Positions 12,639 to 21,932 of a stretch of 64,000 bases of DNA are shown here, piece after piece. The translations under genes were made by a program, and so were the position numbers. The notes under the pieces were generated by a model. That model worked only from the letters and a program-made list of their open reading frames with translations. It was not told the origin of the DNA and made no database searches. The DNA comes from Streptomyces mangrovi (GTDB taxonomy: Bacteria; Actinomycetota; Actinomycetes; Streptomycetales; Streptomycetaceae): assembly GCF_900114215.1 (NCBI RefSeq), contig NZ_FOSG01000006.1, positions 1 through 64,000 on the forward strand, written 5' to 3'. The stretch's first letter is position 1. Each line of letters begins with the position of its first letter.

Positions 12639-14939
12639 TCATCCGGGGATCTCCGTGTCGAGGTCGTCCGCCATCTGGGAGACATTGACCGAGGCGCTGT
12701 CGAAGCCGTCCTCGTTGCCGCGCCTCACCCAGTCCGCCACCTGATCGGAGTACGGCCGATCGTGTGCCTTGGCAGCCTCCATGGCGGCCGTCTGGCCGTG
12801 CCACAGGCTGTTCTCCCTGGAGCGTTCCCACCTCTCGCCCACGTTCTCCCCGGCGTCCTTGAGGTTGCTCGGCTCCAGATCACCGAAGATCTGCTCCAGG
12901 ACGACGCTGCTGACGGTGTTCGCGGTACCGCCCGCGACGGCCCCCGCGACGGGGGTCGCGACGAAACTCGTCCCCACGCCGATGCCGGTGCCGATGGTGC
13001 CGGAGACGATGTTCTTCACCTGCCCCATCGACTTCTTGTAGTCCTCGTCCTGCTGATGGGCGTCTCCCAGTACCGCCTCCTGGCGGCCGATGGACAGTGT
13101 GCCGCTGATCTCCCCGGATCTCCGCGCGATGTCCTCGATCGTGGTCTGGGGATTCTGCGGATACCGCCTGTCCTCCGGGAGGTCGGGGTTCAGGTGGTAG
13201 TCCATCAGGTTGGTCATGTAGGCCTTCTGGCCCATCTCGACCCTGGAGAACCCCTCCGGGTTCTGGCCCACGCTGACGAGGAAGCGTGTGACGTCGTTGT
13301 GGTCCAGCTCGGCGGCGGTGCCGGCGACGGGGAACAGCAGGTTGGTGTTCCCGTACTTGTCGTCCGCCATGGCCCGGTTGATGTCGGGCAGGTACTCCGC
13401 CGCGATCTGGCCCATGCTGTCCGACAGGTAGCCGCGCTCGGTGAGGCGTTCGGTGTCGTCCGAGACGGAGTCGAAGATCTGCTCCACCAGCCGGGCCTGC
13501 TCCGGGCTGTGCGGAGGGGTGTCCGAGCCGGGCTGCTCACCGGCCGGGTGGCCGGTCGCGGCGGCCTCCAGGGCCCAGCCCATGGCGTTCTGCCCGGCGA
13601 TGCTCTCCTCGAACTCGGAGTCGTACTGCTTGGGCCAGTCGCGCTCCTCGAAGAGGTACTGGAAGTTGGTCAGACCGACCTTGCCCTCCTTGCCGTTGCC
13701 GTCGGTGTCCCGGGTGAAGTCGTGGTCCTCGTCCTTGGTGACGAAGGTGCCGTTGAAGAAGTCGGTGGCGGCCTCCGGGCTCCTGCCCAGCGCCATCATG
13801 AAGCCCGTCATCGGGTCCGAACCCTCGTCGGTGCCCGTCCGGTTGAGCATCGGTCCCATGGGGAAGTGCCAGGCCAGCTCCGCGCTGCGGCCGTTGCCGC
13901 TGCGCTCCTTCTCGACCCGGATGAGCTCGTCGCCGTAGTCCTTGAGGAACTTGTCGTCGAAGTCGCCCCAGCGCATCAGGTTGCTCATCACCTGGGCGCC
14001 CACGGCCCGGGGGTTGTCCTTGCTCGGGACGAACTCGCCGGTCAGCCCGACCATGTCCCGCTCCCACCGCTGCATGGCCGGGCTGTCGGACTGGGTGGCG
14101 GTGGCCAGGGTCAGGCCGAGGTTCTCCTGCAGGGCGCCGTACTTGTCCACCCGGGCCTGGCCGAGCTGCATGTTGGTGTGCGGGTCGTTGATGCCCGCCC
14201 AGAAGTCCAGCACGCCCTGAGGGCCCAGCCCGGTGGCGAACCGCTCGGCGAAGAGGGGGTCGTCCTTGTACCGCGCCATGGTGGAGTTGAAGTCGTCGAA
14301 CTCCTGCGGGGACATGTCCTCGGGGTCCTTGGCGAGTTCGACGGCCCGGTCGGCGGCCTCCATCGCCTCGGCGGCGGCGTCGCGGTCGGCGTAGGAGGCG
14401 TCGGAGAAGCCGTAGGGCGTCTGGTCGGCCAGGGCCCTGAGCGCCCTGGCGGCGCTGGAGTCGCTCTCGGCGGCCTTGCCGAGGATGCCCTGCACCTCGT
14501 CGCGCAGGGCGGTGACGTCCTCGGGGGTGTGGTCGGGGACGTCGGTGCCGTCGGCGGCGCGGTCGGGGTGGATGTTCATGGTGACGGTGAAGCTGCCGTC
14601 GGTGTTGGCGATGACCGTCAGGTTCTTCTTCAGGCCGCGCTCGATGGCGTCGTTGAGCTGCCTGCGGTACTCCACCAGCTCGTCGTGGGTGTCCTTGAGG
14701 ATGTTGTGTATGGAGGACGCCTGGGTGTGGGCGTCGGCGAACTCGCCGGTGGTCTTGGCCACGAACTCCCGGGTGACGGCGGCGTTCATGCCGGTCCAGT
14801 CGGCCTTGTCGGCCTTGCCCTTGAGCTGTGAGCGGGCGTCGTCCTTCAGGGTGCTGAGCTTTCCGACCATCTTCGACCAGTCGGAGACGGCCTTGTTCAG
14901 CTTGGAGAAGTCGGCGTGGCGGAGGGCGTCGAGCTTCAC
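12639..14939 (-). CDS. DUF6571-type large helical protein with WXG-like N-terminus
   Basis: A 766-residue protein. The first ~110 residues form a helical hairpin with ADWTGMNAAV, resembling WXG100/ESX substrates of type VII secretion. The body resembles the DUF6571 proteins of Streptomyces. Near the C-terminus a glycine-rich hydrophobic stretch (IVSGTIGTGIGVGTSF, then AGAVAGGTANT) could insert in a membrane. The start is GTG 14939, whose first four bases overlap the stop of the upstream gene, so the two are translationally coupled. There is no enzymatic motif or signal peptide. Role unknown; export by a type VII system is an inference. Confidence 0.75.
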   Translation of the reverse strand: MKLDALRHADFSKLNKAVSDWSKMVGKLSTLKDDARSQLKGKADKADWTGMNAAVTREFVAKTTGEFADAHTQASSIHNILKDTHDELVEYRRQLNDAIERGLKKNLTVIANTDGSFTVTMNIHPDRAADGTDVPDHTPEDVTALRDEVQGILGKAAESDSSAARALRALADQTPYGFSDASYADRDAAAEAMEAADRAVELAKDPEDMSPQEFDDFNSTMARYKDDPLFAERFATGLGPQGVLDFWAGINDPHTNMQLGQARVDKYGALQENLGLTLATATQSDSPAMQRWERDMVGLTGEFVPSKDNPRAVGAQVMSNLMRWGDFDDKFLKDYGDELIRVEKERSGNGRSAELAWHFPMGPMLNRTGTDEGSDPMTGFMMALGRSPEAATDFFNGTFVTKDEDHDFTRDTDGNGKEGKVGLTNFQYLFEERDWPKQYDSEFEESIAGQNAMGWALEAAATGHPAGEQPGSDTPPHSPEQARLVEQIFDSVSDDTERLTERGYLSDSMGQIAAEYLPDINRAMADDKYGNTNLLFPVAGTAAELDHNDVTRFLVSVGQNPEGFSRVEMGQKAYMTNLMDYHLNPDLPEDRRYPQNPQTTIEDIARRSGEISGTLSIGRQEAVLGDAHQQDEDYKKSMGQVKNIVSGTIGTGIGVGTSFVATPVAGAVAGGTANTVSSVVLEQIFGDLEPSNLKDAGENVGERWERSRENSLWHGQTAAMEAAKAHDRPYSDQVADWVRRGNEDGFDSASVNVSQMADDLDTEIPG

Positions 14940-15391
14940 TGGAGCCGGGTCCTCTCGTCGAAGCCCTCGTCGAGCGCGGAGACGCTGTTGAACAGCGAGC
15001 TGATGTGCTGCTCGTCGTTGGCGTGGGCCTTGTTGCTGTACTCCATGTGGTTGGAGATGTGGGCGCAGGCGTCGGTGAGGGTGCGCAGCTGCTCCTGCCA
15101 CCGGGTCGCGACGTGGTCCAGGGCGCCGCCGATCTCGAAGTCGCCCTTCAGGCCCGCGGCGGCGCTGTTGCTGCTCTCCCGGGCGAGGTCGCCGTCCTTG
15201 CGCAGCCGTCCGTGGAGCTCGAACGCCGCGTCCCCGACGGCGGCCAGGTCCTTCTGCGACACCTCCAGCTCGCCGGAGGACGTCGAGACGCCTCCTCCTC
15301 CGCCGCCGTCGAGCCGGTTCAGGCGCATCTGTGTGGCCTTCCGCTCGCTGGCGGCCTCCACCAGCTGTTTCCACTCATCGTCGAACGACAC
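14936..15391 (-). CDS. Small WXG/LXG-like helical protein
   Basis: A 151-residue, mostly helical protein from GTG 15391, with a GGGGGAGAG ribosome-binding site directly upstream. The N-terminal third ends in a poly-glycine linker. The remainder is predicted helical with RWQEQLRTLTDACAHIS, a pattern seen in ESX/WXG100-type partners. It is the first gene of a three-gene cassette and overlaps the DUF6571 gene by 4 nt. A type VII partner or chaperone role fits the family shape but is not shown by any catalytic motif. Confidence 0.72.
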   Translation of the reverse strand: MSFDDEWKQLVEAASERKATQMRLNRLDGGGGGGVSTSSGELEVSQKDLAAVGDAAFELHGRLRKDGDLARESSNSAAAGLKGDFEIGGALDHVATRWQEQLRTLTDACAHISNHMEYSNKAHANDEQHISSLFNSVSALDEGFDERTRLQ

Positions 15392-15761
15392 GTTCTCTCC
15401 CCCGCGTCCGGCTCCGTCTGTTGGGCCACACCGTATAGAAGCGCGTCTTCCGGTCGCCAGTGAGAGCCGCGCGGAAGGGGAAGGGGAAGAGGCCGCCGTG
15501 CCGCCGCCGACGGACGCGGGGATGCCCGGTTCGCAGGGATGCGGCCGGAAAGGGGCGTCCGGAAATCCGGACATGCGCCCTCCCGGGCCGCGCCGCCGCC
15601 CCGTGTGATGCCTCGGTGAGGATTCCCGGCCTTCCGCGCCGCGGCCCGGGACCGCCGGAAGAACGCCCCGCCGGTCCGGTGTGCTGTACTTCGCTGCCGG
15701 GGCGGCACGATCACCGCGGCGCCCCGAGTACCGCCCGCACGACAGAAGTGGCCCATCCGCA
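15392..15761. other. Divergent intergenic region between the WXG-like gene and lrp
   Basis: This 370-nt gap separates two diverging genes. On the minus strand a TATACG box (plus positions 15432-15437) is a weak -10 candidate for the WXG cassette. I see no open gene, no strong hairpin and no copy of the CGCAACG repeat found downstream of lrp. Confidence 0.4.
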
Positions 15762-16217
15762 GTGCGACTGAACGAGCTCGACGAACGCATCGTCCGCGCC
15801 CTCGCCGAGGACGCCCGGCGCTCCTACGCCGACATCGGCGCCGAGGTGGGGCTGTCGGCCCCGGCCGTCAAACGCCGGGTGGACCGGCTGCGCGAGCAGG
15901 GCGCCATCACCGGCTTCACCGTACGGGTGGACCCGGCGGTGCTCGGCTGGGAGACCGAGGGCTTCGTCGAGATGTACTGCCGCCACAAGACCTCCCCCGA
16001 GGACATCCGCCGGGGACTGGCGCGCTACCCGGAGGTGGCCTCCGCCTCCACCGTGACCGGCGACGCGGACGCCGTCGTCCAGGTCTTCGCCTCCGACATG
16101 CGGCACTTCGAGCGGGTGCTGGAGCGGATCGCGGGGGAACCGTTCGTCGAGCGCACCCGGTCGGTGCTCGTCCTCTCCCCGCTGCTGCGGCGCTACGGTT
16201 CGGGGTCGCCGGCCTGA
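15762..16217 (+). CDS. Lrp/AsnC-family transcriptional regulator
   Basis: A 151-residue regulator. The N-terminal helix-turn-helix domain begins LNELDERIVRALAEDARRSY, with recognition helix SAPAVKRRVDRL. The C-terminal RAM domain (about 70-145) usually binds an amino acid and forms octamers. The start is GTG 15762. It lies 200 nt upstream of davA on the same strand, and the gap carries three phased direct repeats. The context suggests lysine-responsive control of davA-davB, by analogy with other Lrp regulators next to amino-acid catabolic genes. Confidence 0.88.
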   Translation: MRLNELDERIVRALAEDARRSYADIGAEVGLSAPAVKRRVDRLREQGAITGFTVRVDPAVLGWETEGFVEMYCRHKTSPEDIRRGLARYPEVASASTVTGDADAVVQVFASDMRHFERVLERIAGEPFVERTRSVLVLSPLLRRYGSGSPA

Positions 16218-16240
16218 GACGTTCCAGGGTGTACGGCCGG

Positions 16241-16310
16241 GTACGCAACGAATCGACGCATCACGGCCCCAATGCGCAACGGATCGATGCCGGGTGCGCA
16301 ACGAGTGCGG
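16241..16310. promoter_or_regulatory. Three phased CGCAACG repeats, candidate Lrp operator
   Basis: Three direct repeats of CGCAACG(A/G)(A/G)TCG-type sequence have their GCAACG cores at 16245-16250, 16276-16281 and 16298-16303. The core-to-core distances of 31 and 22 nt are close to three and two helical turns, so all copies face the same side. The array lies between the Lrp/AsnC gene and davA, where a multimeric Lrp-type protein would be expected to bind. Confidence 0.6.
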
Positions 16311-16417
16311 CTTGTGGGGCTGAGCGGGCGGACCGTACCGTCGAGGCGTCCCCAGATCCCGCAGCCGTACCCCGGCACGCCCGGTACGGCTGTCCGACGT
16401 GAACGCGAAGAGGTCCC

Positions 16418-17242
16418 ATGACGCCGCTGCGCACCGCGCTGCTCCAGGGCCCCGGCGGTGTCCCCGGCTCCACCGCGGACAGCCTGGCCGCCCTCGACCG
16501 CGCCGCCCACGAGGCCGCCGCGCGAGGGGCCCGGCTGCTGGTCGCCTCCGAGATGTACCTGACCGGGTACGCGATCGGGGAGCGGGTGGCGGAGCTGGCC
16601 GAGCCCGCCGACGGCCCCGGCGCCGAGGCGGTCTCCCGCATCGCCGCCGAGCACGGGATCGCCGTCGCCTACGGCTACCCCGAGCGCGACGGCGACGCGG
16701 TGTACAACTCGGCCGGGCTCGTCGGCCCCGACGGCGCCCGGCTGGCCGACTACCGCAAGACCCATCTGTACGGCGGCTTCGAGACCTCCGCCTTCCGGCC
16801 GGGCGACACCCCCGTCGTCCAGGCCGACCTCGACGGCGTCCGTGTCGGGATGCTGGTCTGCTACGACGTGGAGTTCCCCGAGAACGTCCGCGCCCACGCG
16901 CTGGCCGGTACCGAGCTGCTGCTGGTGCCGACCGCGCTGATGCGGCCGTACGAGATCGTCGCCGAGACCCTCCTGCCGGCCCGCGCCTTCGAGAACCAGC
17001 TCTACATCGCCTACGCCAACCGCTGCGGCACCGAGGGCGCGGACGGGAACGGGGACGAGGGCGCGATCACCTTCGCCGGACTGAGCTGCCTGGCGGCCCC
17101 CGACGGCACGGTCCGCGCCCGTGCGGGCGCGGGGGAGGACCTGATCACCGCCGACGTCGACCCCGGGCGGCTGAGGGCGTCGCGCGCGGACAACCCCTAT
17201 CTGCGCGACCGCCGCCCCGAGCTGTACGCCTCCCTCACCTGA
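16418..17242 (+). CDS. davA: 5-aminopentanamidase (delta-aminovaleramidase), nitrilase superfamily
   Basis: A 274-residue carbon-nitrogen hydrolase. The catalytic triad is visible as Glu45 (ASEMYLTGY), Lys114 (YRKTHLYGG) and Cys148 (LVCYDVEFPEN). The whole sequence, including AYGYPER and PENVRAHALAGTELLLVPT, strongly resembles Pseudomonas DavA, which hydrolyses 5-aminovaleramide to 5-aminovalerate and ammonia. The gene is followed by davB, whose product makes that amide from lysine. Substrate assignment rests on this pairing; other amidases of the family cannot be excluded. Confidence 0.85.
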   Translation: MTPLRTALLQGPGGVPGSTADSLAALDRAAHEAAARGARLLVASEMYLTGYAIGERVAELAEPADGPGAEAVSRIAAEHGIAVAYGYPERDGDAVYNSAGLVGPDGARLADYRKTHLYGGFETSAFRPGDTPVVQADLDGVRVGMLVCYDVEFPENVRAHALAGTELLLVPTALMRPYEIVAETLLPARAFENQLYIAYANRCGTEGADGNGDEGAITFAGLSCLAAPDGTVRARAGAGEDLITADVDPGRLRASRADNPYLRDRRPELYASLT

Positions 17243-17351
17243 GGCACCGGCCCCACACCCCGCGCCCCGCCCCACCCGATACCGCAGCCGGCCGCCGGCC
17301 CGGGCCGACCGCCCGGACACGGCCTGCCACGTACCACCAGGAGAACCACCC

Positions 17352-19058
17352 ATGACCTCCACGGTGCCCGCCGCCGTCCACGACGAGCAGCACGCACAGG
17401 CGCGGACCGAACCGCCCGTCACCATGTTCGGCCCGGACTTCCCCTTCGCCTACGACGACTACCTCGCCCACCCCGCCGGCCTCGGCCAGGTGCCCGCCAC
17501 CGAGCACGGCACCGAGGTCGCGGTCGTCGGCGGCGGGCTGTCGGGGATCATCACCGCGTACGAGCTGATGAAGATGGGCCTGAAGCCGGTGGTCTACGAG
17601 GCCGACCGGATCGGCGGGCGGCTGCGCACGGCCCGCTTCGAGGGCTGCGACCCCGAACTGACCGCCGAGATGGGCGCGATGCGCTTCCCGCCGTCGTCCA
17701 CCGCCTTCTGGCACTACGCGGACCTGGTGGGGCTGGAGACCAGGCCGTTCCCCAACCCGCTGGCGCCCGACACCCCCTCCACCGTCGTCGACCTCAAGGG
17801 CGAGTCCCACTACGCCCGCACCCTGGACGACCTGCCGGAGATCTACCACCAGGTGATGGAGGCCTGGAACGCCTGCCTGGAGGAGGGCGCCGACTTCTCC
17901 GGCATGCAGCAGGCCATACGGACGCGCGACGTGCCGCGCATCCGCGAGATCTGGTCGCGTCTGGTGGAGAAGCTCGACAACCAGACCTTCTACGGCTTCC
18001 TGTGCGACTCCCCGGCGTTCTCCTCCTTCCGCCACCGGGAGATCTTCGGCCAGGTCGGCTTCGGCACCGGCGGCTGGGACACCGACTTCCCCAACTCCAT
18101 CCTGGAGATCCTGCGGGTCGTCTACACCGGCGCCGACGACGACCACCGCGGCATCGTCGGCGGCAGCCAGCAGCTCCCGCTGCGGCTGTGGGAGCGTGAG
18201 CCGGCCAAGCCGGTGCACTGGCCGAAGGGCACATCACTGAAGTCCCTGCACGGCGGCGACCCGCGCCCGGCCGTGACCCGGCTGCACCGCACCGCGGGCA
18301 ACCGCATCACCGTCACCGACGCCACCGGCGACGTGCGCACCTACCGGGCGGCGGTCTTCACCGCCCAGTCGTGGATGCTGCTGTCGAAGATCGACTGTGA
18401 CGACGACCTGTTCCCCATCGACCACTGGACGGCGATCGAGCGGACCCACTACATGGAGTCCTCCAAGCTGTTCGTGCCGGTGGACCGGCCGTTCTGGCTG
18501 GACAAGGACGAGCGCACCGGCCGGGACGTGATGAGCATGACGCTCACCGACCGCATGACGCGGGGCACCTACCTGCTGGACGACGGCCCGGACCGGCCGG
18601 CCGTGATGTGCCTGTCCTACACCTGGTGCGACGACTCCCTGAAGTGGCTGCCGCTCAGCCCTCAGGAGCGGCTGGAGGTCATGCTCAAGTCCCTGCGCGA
18701 GATCTATCCGGACGTCGACATCCGCAAGCACATCACCGGCAACCCGGTCACCGTCTCCTGGGAGAACGAGCCGTACTTCATGGGGGCCTTCAAGGCCAAC
18801 CTGCCGGGCCACTACCGCTACCAGCGGCGGCTGTTCACCCACTTCGCACAGGACCGGCTGCCCGAGGACAAGCGCGGCGTCTTCCTCGCCGGCGACGACA
18901 TCTCCTGGACGGCCGGCTGGGCCGAGGGCGCGGTGCAGACCGCCCTCAACGCGGTGTGGGGCGTGATGCACCACCTCGGCGGCTCCACCGACCCCGCCAA
19001 CCCCGGGCCGGGCGACGTCTACGACGAGATCGCCCCGGTCGAACTCCCCGAGGACTGA
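17352..19058 (+). CDS. davB: L-lysine 2-monooxygenase, FAD amine-oxidase family
   Basis: A 568-residue flavoprotein that would convert lysine and O2 to 5-aminovaleramide, CO2 and water. The N-terminal segment TMFGPDFPFAYDDYLAHPAG and the C-terminal NPGPGDVYDEI are hallmarks of DavB. The dinucleotide-binding fold is VAVVGGGLSGIITAYEL (about residues 56-72), with GGRLRTARFEG after it and the closing FAD loop GVFLAGDDISWTAGWAEGA. Its place behind davA makes a two-step lysine to 5-aminovalerate route. Tryptophan or phenylalanine monooxygenases are related but match the N- and C-termini less well. ATG 17352 has AGGAGAA upstream. Confidence 0.86.
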   Translation: MTSTVPAAVHDEQHAQARTEPPVTMFGPDFPFAYDDYLAHPAGLGQVPATEHGTEVAVVGGGLSGIITAYELMKMGLKPVVYEADRIGGRLRTARFEGCDPELTAEMGAMRFPPSSTAFWHYADLVGLETRPFPNPLAPDTPSTVVDLKGESHYARTLDDLPEIYHQVMEAWNACLEEGADFSGMQQAIRTRDVPRIREIWSRLVEKLDNQTFYGFLCDSPAFSSFRHREIFGQVGFGTGGWDTDFPNSILEILRVVYTGADDDHRGIVGGSQQLPLRLWEREPAKPVHWPKGTSLKSLHGGDPRPAVTRLHRTAGNRITVTDATGDVRTYRAAVFTAQSWMLLSKIDCDDDLFPIDHWTAIERTHYMESSKLFVPVDRPFWLDKDERTGRDVMSMTLTDRMTRGTYLLDDGPDRPAVMCLSYTWCDDSLKWLPLSPQERLEVMLKSLREIYPDVDIRKHITGNPVTVSWENEPYFMGAFKANLPGHYRYQRRLFTHFAQDRLPEDKRGVFLAGDDISWTAGWAEGAVQTALNAVWGVMHHLGGSTDPANPGPGDVYDEIAPVELPED

Positions 19059-19858
19059 GCGGTCCAGGACGGCCGGGAAGCGCATCCGGACGCCTGGAGG
19101 GACCTCTCCCGCCGGGCGTCCGGGCGGCGCTCCAGCGGGGTGAGCAGGAAGCGGCCCACCAGGCCCACCCCGGTGTCCAGCCGACGGGTGAACTCCTCGG
19201 CCAGTTCCGGCAGCCGCCGCATGCTCCACAGCAGCCGCGCCGCCGACCAGGCCGAGTCCCTGGCCCGCTCCATGTTCCAGCCGGCGATCAGATGGGTGAG
19301 CGGGTCGGCGACGTCCAGCGGACCGGGGCCGGGCGCCAGATCCTCGCGGATCCGCTCCTCCAGCTCCACCAGGACGTCTCCGATCCGGTCGAACGCGCCC
19401 TGGAGCGCGGAGGGTTCGCACCCGTGCGCCCGGGCGGTGTCCACCACGGCCAGCGCCAGGTCGTACCCGATGTGCGCGTTGACCCCCGCCAGCGCGAACT
19501 GCGCGGGATGCACGCCCGTGTGGTGGCGCGCCCGGAACAGCGGGCGCCAGCAGGCGGGAACGGGCCCCCCGGCGGCTGCCAGGTCGACGGCGGCCGGGTA
19601 GCGTCCGGCGAAGACCGCCGCCAGGGCCGCCGCGGAGCGGGGGCGGGGCAGGAGGCCGTCGACGAGGCTGTGGCGCACCGACAGCGTCACGGCCAGGTAG
19701 ACCCGGTTGAAGGCCGCCACCCCGTCGTGCGGCGGCAGTTCCTCCTGGAGCGCGCGCATCCGCGCGATCACTCCGTCCATCCCTTCCGCCCCGCCCGCCT
19801 GGTCCGTCCTGTCCGCGGCGGCGGGTCCGGCGGCGGACCCGGACTGCGTCATCGTCAT
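19019..19858 (-). CDS. DUF5995-family protein
   Basis: A 279-residue soluble protein with no signal peptide. It shows the DUF5995 pattern: an early VIARMRALQEELPPHDGVAAFNRVYLAVT, then FALAGVNAHIGYDLALAVV, then a late WNMERARDSAWSAARLLW. The function of this family is unknown; conserved His and Asn residues suggest a binding pocket. Its last 40 nt overlap the 3' end of davB on the opposite strand, and the Ser-rich final residues lie in that overlap. Confidence 0.78.
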   Translation of the reverse strand: MTMTQSGSAAGPAAADRTDQAGGAEGMDGVIARMRALQEELPPHDGVAAFNRVYLAVTLSVRHSLVDGLLPRPRSAAALAAVFAGRYPAAVDLAAAGGPVPACWRPLFRARHHTGVHPAQFALAGVNAHIGYDLALAVVDTARAHGCEPSALQGAFDRIGDVLVELEERIREDLAPGPGPLDVADPLTHLIAGWNMERARDSAWSAARLLWSMRRLPELAEEFTRRLDTGVGLVGRFLLTPLERRPDARRERSLQASGCASRPSWTAQSSGSSTGAISS

Positions 19859-20011
19859 GCGCTCAGCGTGGCAGAAAGAGGACGGGCGCAGGGGGCAGAG
19901 CGGGAAGTCCCCCGGATCGGGCGACCCCCGAACGGGCGGCGAACCACGGTCCGCGCGGGAACGGCGGCCGGCGGGCGGCGGCGAACAGGCGGCCGTACCG
20001 CCGCCCGCCGC

Positions 20012-21454
20012 CTACCGCTTGCCGGGCCCGGTGCCGTCCGCGTCCTCCGCGCCGGCGGCGCCGTCCGCGCCGCCGTCCGCGGCCTCGGTGTCGTAGGAGG
20101 AGGTGCCCTCGTCCAGCAGCGGCTCCTGGGCGCGCATGTGCGCCGGTGCCAGCGCCCGCAGCACGTGGTAGCCGGTGAGGACGACGATGGTGCCCAGTGC
20201 GATGCCGTTCAGCTCGAAGCTGTCGGTGATCTCCAGGCTGACGCCGCCGACGCCGATGATGACGCCCGCCGAGACCGGCACCAGGTTCAGCGGGTTGCGC
20301 AGGTCCACCCGGCCCGCGAGCCAGATCTGCGCGCCGAGCAGGCCGATCATGCCGTAGAGGATCACGGTGATCCCGCCGAGCACACCGCCGGGGATCGCGG
20401 CGATCACCGCGCCGAACTTCGGGCAGAGCCCGAACAGCACGGCGAAGCAGGCGGCGGCCCAGTAAGCGGCGGTGGAGTAGACGCGGGTCGCGGCCATCAC
20501 GCCGATGTTCTCGGAGTACGTGGTGGTGGCCGGGCCGCCGACCGCGGTGGACAGCACCGTGGCCGCGCCGTCGGCGCCGATCGCGGTGCCCAGCTCGTCG
20601 TCGAGCGGATCACCGGTCATCTCGCCCACGGCCTTCACATGGCCCGCGTTCTCCGCGATCAGCGCGATCACCACCGGCAGCGCCACCAGGATCGCCGACC
20701 ACTGGAACTCGGGGGCGTGGAGGGAGGGCAGTCCGATCCAGTCGGCCTCGGAGACGCCCGAGAGGTCCAGCCGCCAGTGGTCGACGGCCTCCCCGCCGCC
20801 CGCCGGGGAGTGGATCTTCCCGAAGAGGCGGTCCATGGCCCAGGAGACGACGTAGCCGAAGACCAGCCCGAGGAAGATCGCCACACGGGACCAGAAACCG
20901 CGCAGCGCCACCACCGCGAGTCCGGTGAAGAGCATGGTCAGCAGCGCCGTCCACTGGTCCTGCGGCCAGTACGTCGAGGCCGTCACCGGTGCCAGGTTGA
21001 AGCCGATCAGCATCACGACCGCGCCGGTGACCACGGGCGGCATCACCGCGTGGATGACCCGCGCGCCGAACCGCTGCACCACCAGGCCGGCCAGCAGCAG
21101 CACCACGCCGACCACCAGCAGCGCCCCGGTGATCGTCGCGCTGTCACCGCCCGAGGCCCGGATCGCCGCGGCGACGCCGACGAAGGAGAGGCTGGAGCCC
21201 AGATAGCTCGGCACCCGGCCGCGCGTCATGAGCAGGAACACCATGGTGGCGACGCCCGACATCATGATGGCCAGATTGGGGTCCAGGCCCATGAGCACCG
21301 GAGCGACGAAGGTGGCGCCGAACATGGCGACCACATGCTGTGCCCCCAGCCCGGCCGTCCGCGGCCACGACAGCCGCTCGTCGGGCCGTACGACGGCTCC
21401 GGGCGCCGGTGTGCGACCGTCGCCGTGCAGGGTCCAGCGCAGACCGAGGCCCAT
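20012..21454 (-). CDS. NCS2-family uracil permease
   Basis: A 480-residue membrane transporter of the nucleobase:cation symporter-2 family with about 14 transmembrane segments. Diagnostic parts are QHVVAMFGATFVAPVLMGL near the N-terminus, IALIAENAGHVKAVGEMTG in segment 8, and the substrate motif GGPATTTYSENIGVMAATRV. The last motif favours uracil over xanthine or urate. The C-terminal ~50 residues are acidic and disordered. The ATG at 21454 has GGAGAA 6 nt upstream. It appears to be a single-gene unit. Confidence 0.9.
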   Translation of the reverse strand: MGLGLRWTLHGDGRTPAPGAVVRPDERLSWPRTAGLGAQHVVAMFGATFVAPVLMGLDPNLAIMMSGVATMVFLLMTRGRVPSYLGSSLSFVGVAAAIRASGGDSATITGALLVVGVVLLLAGLVVQRFGARVIHAVMPPVVTGAVVMLIGFNLAPVTASTYWPQDQWTALLTMLFTGLAVVALRGFWSRVAIFLGLVFGYVVSWAMDRLFGKIHSPAGGGEAVDHWRLDLSGVSEADWIGLPSLHAPEFQWSAILVALPVVIALIAENAGHVKAVGEMTGDPLDDELGTAIGADGAATVLSTAVGGPATTTYSENIGVMAATRVYSTAAYWAAACFAVLFGLCPKFGAVIAAIPGGVLGGITVILYGMIGLLGAQIWLAGRVDLRNPLNLVPVSAGVIIGVGGVSLEITDSFELNGIALGTIVVLTGYHVLRALAPAHMRAQEPLLDEGTSSYDTEAADGGADGAAGAEDADGTGPGKR

Positions 21455-21932
21455 GGGTTCTCCGTTTCGTGCTCGCGCGGTGGTGCGTTCCGGCGCGCTT
21501 CGGGGTGCTTTGGACTGCTTCGGGGCGCGCCGGGGGTGTGATCGGATGTGACCGGAATCGATCGGCCCACATGGTACGGGGCGCTTTCGGGGATGTCAGT
21601 GGGCGGTGCGCGGCCGGAGCGACCCGCCAGGACGGGCGGTCGGGGGCCGCCCGGGGAGCCCGGTCCGGGAGAGAACCCGGAGGCCGAGGTGCGTGAGGTT
21701 TCGAAAATGCCTTCCTGGAATTAACCCGGGGGTATGAAGGGGTGGCATGGAAATGCACCGGAAAAGCATAGGCTGTTACGCGAGAAAGGGACTGTGTGTT
21801 CGCGAGAGAAGGCGGCCGGAAACAAACTGTTCCCGAACAGGGGGAATTCTGTTAGCGTTCAGGGTGTCGGCGGAAGGCGGCGCGGTCGGCCGCTTTTTCT
21901 GTTCGGCGGCGAGAACCCCGGATCCCGTTTTC
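21455..21932. other. Intergenic region between the uracil permease and tRNA-Cys
   Basis: This 478-nt gap holds the permease promoter on the minus strand and the tRNA promoter on the plus strand. The stretch 21700-21870 is clearly less G+C-rich than its surroundings. Possible elements are a TAGGCT -10-like box at 21769-21774, an inverted repeat CTGTTC-CC-GAACAG at 21827-21840, and TTCCCG/TAGCGT boxes 17 nt apart (21830-21835, 21853-21858) about 75 nt before the tRNA. I see no protein gene. Confidence 0.4.

Noticed and set aside
16418..19058. Tryptophan monooxygenase plus indole-acetamide hydrolase (auxin route)
   Set aside because: Both proteins resemble DavB and DavA along their length, and the hydrolase is of nitrilase type rather than the amidase-signature type of IaaH.
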